Below the pieces are notes generated by a model. The model saw nothing but the letters and a program-made list of their open reading frames with translations. It made no database searches and was not told the DNA's origin. A stretch of DNA of 64,000 bases. Source: DASZBR01 sp035943935 (GTDB taxonomy: Bacteria; Pseudomonadota; Gammaproteobacteria; DASZBR01). Position numbers and translations under genes: made by a program. Shown in pieces: positions 60,213 through 64,000 of the stretch (positions within the stretch are counted from its first letter, which is position 1; each line of letters opens with the position of its first letter). Location of the stretch: positions 5,488 through 69,487 of the forward strand of contig DASZBR010000021.1 in the NCBI GenBank assembly GCA_035943935.1, in the 5' to 3' direction.

Positions 60213-61843
60213 CAATATCCCGTGAATATTTAGCCTCGCTTTCTTCTTCGCCTGGCATTTATCAGATGATAGATGCCAGCAATACTGTCTTATATGTTGG
60301 CAAAGCCCGAAATTTAAAGAAGCGTGTATCGAGCTATTTTCAAAAAACTCAAACCAGTCATCGATTGCAAAATCTCGTTAATCAAATTAATCATATAGAA
60401 ATTATGATTACCTTGAATGAGACGGAAGCGCTATTATTAGAAAATCAATTAATTAAAAAATTCCTGCCGAAATATAATATTTTATTGCGCGATGATAAAT
60501 CCTACCCCTATATTATTTTAACGGACCATGAATATCCCAGATTAAGTTCTCATCGCGGCAAACGTGTCGGCAAAGCCAGTTATTTTGGGCCATACACGAG
60601 TGGACTGGCTGTTCGCGAGACGATTAAATTAATTCAAGCTGTTTTTAAATTACGGACCTGTAGAGATACTTTTTTTAAAAATAGATCTCGCCCCTGTTTG
60701 CTGTATCAATTACAAAAGTGCACGGCACCGTGTGTCGGGCATATCTCCCCTGAGAATTATAAAGACGATATTAAACATGCCGAATTATTATTAACGGGTC
60801 GTAGTCGGGAAATTATTAAATTATTAAAAAATCATATGACTCTGGCGTCTGAATCTCAACAGTATGAATTAGCCGCAAAATTACGTGATCAAATTACTCA
60901 TATAGAACATATCCAAACTAAACAGGCTGTGTCTACAACAAAAGCTGATAGTGATGTTTTTGTAGTTGTTACTTTATCTTCTATCAAAGCAGTTGAGGTT
61001 TTATCTATCAGAGAGGGAAACTTGATTCAGCATCAAATTTTTTATCCCAAAATATTCAGTGACGTGGATGACCAGGAGATACTATCTGCTTTTATTAGCT
61101 TATATTATTTAGATATTAATAAATCTAAACCCAAAGAAATTATTATTAATACAAAACTTGATGATGCCGCACTGCTTGAGCGAGCATTAAATTTGAAAGT
61201 TAAAGTTGCACAGCGAGGCGAGCGTAAACGCTGGATTGAAATGGCAGAAATTACAGGTCTTCAGGCCGTTGAAACTAAATTAATTGCAGAAAATAGATAC
61301 CAATCTAGATTAGAACAGCTTCAAAAAATATTTAAATTAAAAAAATTACCTGAACGATTAGAGTGTTTTGATATTAGCCATCATGGGGGTGAAGCAACCT
61401 TGGCGTCATGCGTTGTCTTTGACCAATCGGGTCCTGCGAAAAAACAATACCGCAAATTTAATATTACGGGCATCACAGCAAGCGATGATTACGCAGCCAT
61501 AAAACAAGTTATTTTTAGACGGTATAAGAGGGTAGAGGATTTGCCTGATATTATTTTTATAGATGGCGGTAAGGGCCAGCTTAAAAAAGCCGAGGAAGCT
61601 TTTTTAGAATTAAATCGGTCACCCAGTTTATTGGTTGCTATTAGCAAGGGTCCCGATCGACGACCCGGAGAAGAGCAATTGTTTCTCTCGGGTCAAAAAA
61701 ACGCTATGCTCATTCCTTCGGATTCAGAAGCCTTGCATTTAATTCAGCATATTCGTGATGAATCACATCGATTTGCGCTCATGAGTCACCGCGCCAAAAA
61801 GCGCAGTAACTCAAGAAAAGCACTAAATCAAAGTAAAAAGTAA
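60209..61843 (+). CDS. uvrC: UvrABC excinuclease subunit C, with non-AUG start and no HhH domain
   Basis: Nucleotide-excision repair nuclease. The first ATG (60266) falls inside the GIY-YIG domain, after the PGIYQM motif; in-frame codons upstream give SISREYLASLSSSPGIYQM-like sequence back to the stop at 60191, with no ATG, GTG or TTG. ATA 60209 has SD AAGGAG seven bases upstream and overlaps the letA stop, so it is the probable start (544 aa). The RNase H-like nuclease with FDISH, FIDGGKGQ and RDESHRFA is present. The usual C-terminal helix-hairpin-helix pair is missing: the protein ends about 25 residues after RDESHRFA, against about 610 aa in E. coli. Confidence 0.88.
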   Translation: MAISREYLASLSSSPGIYQMIDASNTVLYVGKARNLKKRVSSYFQKTQTSHRLQNLVNQINHIEIMITLNETEALLLENQLIKKFLPKYNILLRDDKSYPYIILTDHEYPRLSSHRGKRVGKASYFGPYTSGLAVRETIKLIQAVFKLRTCRDTFFKNRSRPCLLYQLQKCTAPCVGHISPENYKDDIKHAELLLTGRSREIIKLLKNHMTLASESQQYELAAKLRDQITHIEHIQTKQAVSTTKADSDVFVVVTLSSIKAVEVLSIREGNLIQHQIFYPKIFSDVDDQEILSAFISLYYLDINKSKPKEIIINTKLDDAALLERALNLKVKVAQRGERKRWIEMAEITGLQAVETKLIAENRYQSRLEQLQKIFKLKKLPERLECFDISHHGGEATLASCVVFDQSGPAKKQYRKFNITGITASDDYAAIKQVIFRRYKRVEDLPDIIFIDGGKGQLKKAEEAFLELNRSPSLLVAISKGPDRRPGEEQLFLSGQKNAMLIPSDSEALHLIQHIRDESHRFALMSHRAKKRSNSRKALNQSKK

Positions 61844-61857
61844 TAGGAGTCATTAGC

Positions 61858-63105
61858 TTGAAAGAAGCACTGTCGAAACATCGGTTATACCCCTGGATTG
61901 TCATTACGCTTTCTGCCGCGTTTTTATTCTATAAATATATTTTATATGTCTCGCCGGGGATTATGACGGCCGATTTGATGCAGGCTTTTAATATTAATGG
62001 TACGCAGTTGGGAAATCTTGCGGCCGTGTATTTTTATGGATATCTGGTCGTTCAAATTTTTGCAGGACCTTTATTAGATAAATATGGCGTACGAAAAATT
62101 ACCCCTGCGGCTATACTCTTATGCGCAATCGCAGCGCTGGTGTTTAGCCAATCCCATACTTTATTTGGTGCGTTAATGGCGAGAGCTGTGATTGGCATGG
62201 GTGTGGCTTTTGCAACCGTCAATTATTTAAAAATGGCAGCGGAATATTTTGATGCGCGGCATTTTGCGTTTATCAGTGGTTTATTAGCAACAGCGGTGAT
62301 GTTAGGTGCCGTGTTTGGTGAAACGCCATTAGTGATTGTGTTGCATGCGATTGGTTGGCGCCAGATGTTATTCTTAGTAAGTATTTTGGGAATAATTATC
62401 GCGGGATTGTTTTTATTATTAGTCAAAGAAAAGCCACCGGTGATTACCCGCTCGACAGAAGTGCACGAATGGAATAAAGAAGCTTTATTTAAAATTCTGG
62501 CCAGTCGACAAAATTGGTTATTATTTTGTTATGCGGGATTAGCCTTTTCGCCATTAGCGGTATTGGGTGGATTATGGGGAAACCCGTTTTTACAAACGGC
62601 GTTTCATCTCCATTTAGAAGATGCCTCGTTCTTATTGTCCTGGATATTTATTGGTTTAGGTGTAGGCAGTCCAATTCTGGGATTAATTTCCGATAGATTA
62701 GGTAAGCGTCGAATTGTCATGCAAACCAGCGTATTTTTAAGCATGCTGGCATTAGTGCCTGTTATTTATTGCCAATGTTTATCGACATTTGAGATTGGAA
62801 TCTTGATGTTTTTATTTGGATTTTTTACGGGTGCATTTATGTTGGGTTTTGCGGTAGCGAAAGATATTAATTCTTTAGTGATGACTGCGACCGTTGTTGC
62901 GATGATTAATACGGGAAGTGATATTTTTGGTGCGATAACAGAACCCCTTGTGGGAAAATTTTTAGACTTACATTGGGGTGGTAAAATGGTCGATGGAGTT
63001 CGGCATTTTTCATTGACGGATTATCATATGGCATTTTGTGTATTGCCTGCGTATTTACTTTTAGCGTGGGTGTTGTTATTTTTCGTGAAAGAACCGAAGA
63101 TTTAA
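61858..63105 (+). CDS. MFS transporter
   Basis: 415 aa from TTG 61858 (GGAG eight bases upstream). About 12 helices: FLFYKYILYVSPGIMTADLM in helix 1, LLDKYGVRKITP (motif A) and a central loop near residue 200; LISDRLGKRRIVMQTSV starts the second half. Closest in pattern to the phthalate/amino-acid-like MFS transporters abundant in Legionella and Coxiella; substrate unknown. Its stop codon lies inside the next tandem-CTTAA box. Confidence 0.85.
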   Translation: MKEALSKHRLYPWIVITLSAAFLFYKYILYVSPGIMTADLMQAFNINGTQLGNLAAVYFYGYLVVQIFAGPLLDKYGVRKITPAAILLCAIAALVFSQSHTLFGALMARAVIGMGVAFATVNYLKMAAEYFDARHFAFISGLLATAVMLGAVFGETPLVIVLHAIGWRQMLFLVSILGIIIAGLFLLLVKEKPPVITRSTEVHEWNKEALFKILASRQNWLLFCYAGLAFSPLAVLGGLWGNPFLQTAFHLHLEDASFLLSWIFIGLGVGSPILGLISDRLGKRRIVMQTSVFLSMLALVPVIYCQCLSTFEIGILMFLFGFFTGAFMLGFAVAKDINSLVMTATVVAMINTGSDIFGAITEPLVGKFLDLHWGGKMVDGVRHFSLTDYHMAFCVLPAYLLLAWVLLFFVKEPKI

Positions 63106-63133
63106 TATAACCTTAAGGTTGGATTGATATACT
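63101..63133 (+). promoter_or_regulatory. PmrA-type box plus -10 hexamer
   Basis: TTTAATATAACCTTAAGGTT at 63101-63120 and TATACT at 63128-63133. The first half-site is TTTAA rather than CTTAA; spacing is the same as at the other sites. The box overlaps the stop of the MFS gene. It drives the gene at 63168. Confidence 0.72.
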
Positions 63134-63167
63134 AAAGTCGTACCATAAAATCAGGGGATTAAGCGCA

Positions 63168-63803
63168 ATGACGACAGAGACTGAAGACAAGACTCCCGCT
63201 ATCGTAACTGTAACGAACGATGATTCAGATGATCAATATGAGAACCATGCGCGTTCTCTTCAGCAAGATCTTCAATCTCCTTTCATGGTTAGAATGTTGA
63301 AAGAGATGGGGAGAGGCATGTTGTATGCTGGCGCGCTTTTTGCGGCTGTCATGCTTGCATCACATATTCCAGGTGCTCATGTTATTGGTGGTCATGCGTT
63401 ACGTGCAGTGCATGCCGTTGCCGAAGCTGCTTTTGGTGCGTTTACGGCCGCAGGTTTAGTTTCTTTTGCTGCCAGTAAAGTGCTTGAGAAAAAACAGTCG
63501 CAAGAAAAAGTCGCTGTTGAAGAAACAGAAATCAAAAAACCAGATTTTTCCATTAATGATGATGTCGCTACCAAAGGTGGTAATACCAGTCTACTTCGTA
63601 TTCAGAAAGGTTTATCAACGGATCAACGTCATATGCTTGCCATCGCAGTGAGTGCCGTCCTAGCGCTGAAAGTACTCGGAACGGTATTAGGCTGGATTGT
63701 CAGCAAAATTGCGTCGATTCGTGCTTCAGCGGAAACAAACGCTGCGCCTGTAGGCCCAGCGGTATCGTCGGAATCGACGTTATCTGTTCGTCCGGGTGGC
63801 TAA
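63168..63803 (+). CDS. Membrane protein under PmrA-type box
   Basis: 211 aa, family not recognised. SD AGGGG precedes ATG 63168. An acidic N-terminus (1-35, many Thr/Asp/Glu) leads to hydrophobic segments at about 52-68, 86-105 and 156-180, with a Lys/Glu linker (104-125). The tail is Ser/Ala/Pro-rich (182-211). Resembles the 2169-4958 set in Ala/Gly-rich helices but not in detectable sequence. Effector candidate by promoter; function unknown. Confidence 0.75.
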   Translation: MTTETEDKTPAIVTVTNDDSDDQYENHARSLQQDLQSPFMVRMLKEMGRGMLYAGALFAAVMLASHIPGAHVIGGHALRAVHAVAEAAFGAFTAAGLVSFAASKVLEKKQSQEKVAVEETEIKKPDFSINDDVATKGGNTSLLRIQKGLSTDQRHMLAIAVSAVLALKVLGTVLGWIVSKIASIRASAETNAAPVGPAVSSESTLSVRPGG

Positions 63804-63860
63804 ACCCGCGATTTACCTCGTTCTCAGCCGTTTTAACTTTCTGTGCAAAAAGGTCATGTC

Positions 63861-63880
63861 CTTAAGAAAACCTTAAGGTA
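63861..63880. promoter_or_regulatory. Orphan tandem CTTAA box
   Basis: CTTAAGAAAACCTTAAGGTA carries the two half-sites at the usual spacing, but no TANANT lies at the expected offset on either strand, and no gene follows before the window ends. It could serve a gene beyond 64000 or be a degenerate site. Confidence 0.4.
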
Positions 63881-63914
63881 CAGGACAAAAAGTGAATTTT
63901 TTCATATGTTTTCG

Positions 63915-63959
63915 CTTCTCCCGGAGGGAGAAGGTGCCCGAAGGGCGGATGAGGGGGGG
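63915..63959. repeat. Dispersed REP-like repeat
   Basis: CTTCTCCC and GGGAGAAG form a hairpin and are followed by GGTGCCCGAAGGGCGGATGA (GCCC-GAA-GGGC hairpin). This TCTCCC...GGGAGA...CCCGAAGGG pattern is a familiar dispersed intergenic repeat in Proteobacteria. Confidence 0.65.
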
Positions 63960-64000
63960 ATTTAAATAGCTGTTGAAGTTGATTTCCAAAACGCTTTAAT

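Noticed and set aside
1..64000. CRISPR arrays, insertion sequences, prophage or rRNA operons
   Set aside because: No regularly spaced repeat series, transposase or integrase frame, or rRNA-like sequence was seen.

Overview
The window reads as an AT-rich gammaproteobacterial chromosome, most likely from the Legionellales (Legionella/Coxiella/Berkiella/Aquicella-type, host-associated). The housekeeping content is gammaproteobacterial: rpsB-tsf-pyrH-frr, prfB with its programmed frameshift, perM-hda, letA/uvrY-uvrC, rph-polA, gshA-gshB, and a CBU_0592-family protein. The accessory content points to a lifestyle inside eukaryotic cells: three F-box proteins, a protein ending in a CaaX box, two ankyrin-like mini-proteins, and several small membrane proteins. 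I see no ribosomal RNA, CRISPR array, insertion sequence or secretion apparatus.

Layout. 1-2139: galU (cut by the window edge) and der. 2169-4958: a cluster of five small membrane proteins, three with identical promoter architecture. 5007-13017: polA, rph, gmk, prfC, a lipoprotein and rlmKL. 13047-15524: an orphan double-receiver regulator and two unknown charged proteins. 15788-19889: the frr/pyrH/tsf/rpsB operon and, divergently, map. 19949-22375: a TumE/TumA-like toxin-antitoxin pair and three tandem lipocalin-like paralogues. 22424-38989: transport, heme, nucleotide, translation and glutathione genes. 39014-43873: an F-box membrane protein, an ArnT-centred envelope-sugar operon and tRNA-Lys. 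43973-45602: phosphate uptake. 45589-49705: two tandem copies of a two-gene module (ADYAWH-domain protein plus F-box membrane protein). 49765-53391: putA and an OmpA-like lipoprotein. 53545-59489: tRNA-Thr, ankyrin mini-proteins, aldolase, lipoproteins, S1/P1 nuclease, Tus-like genes, a Bax-inhibitor-like protein and tRNA-Ser. 59523-63105: letA-like, uvrC, MFS. 63168-64000: another regulated membrane protein.

The most interesting signal is a promoter class present six times: two CTTAA half-sites 11 bases apart (cTTAATatT-NN-cTTAAggTT), followed at an invariant distance (promoter position 28) by a TANANT -10 hexamer. This matches the PmrA box that controls Dot/Icm secretion and effector genes in Legionella and Coxiella. 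All six precede proteins of unknown function with eukaryote-directed or membrane features, so the boxes work as an internal effector finder: 3653, 4069, 4539 and 63101 on +, 47252 and 49705 on -. The promoters also correct one start codon (49638). Gene placement, motifs and repeats were read directly from the sequence; effector status, host prenylation and PmrA control are inferences.
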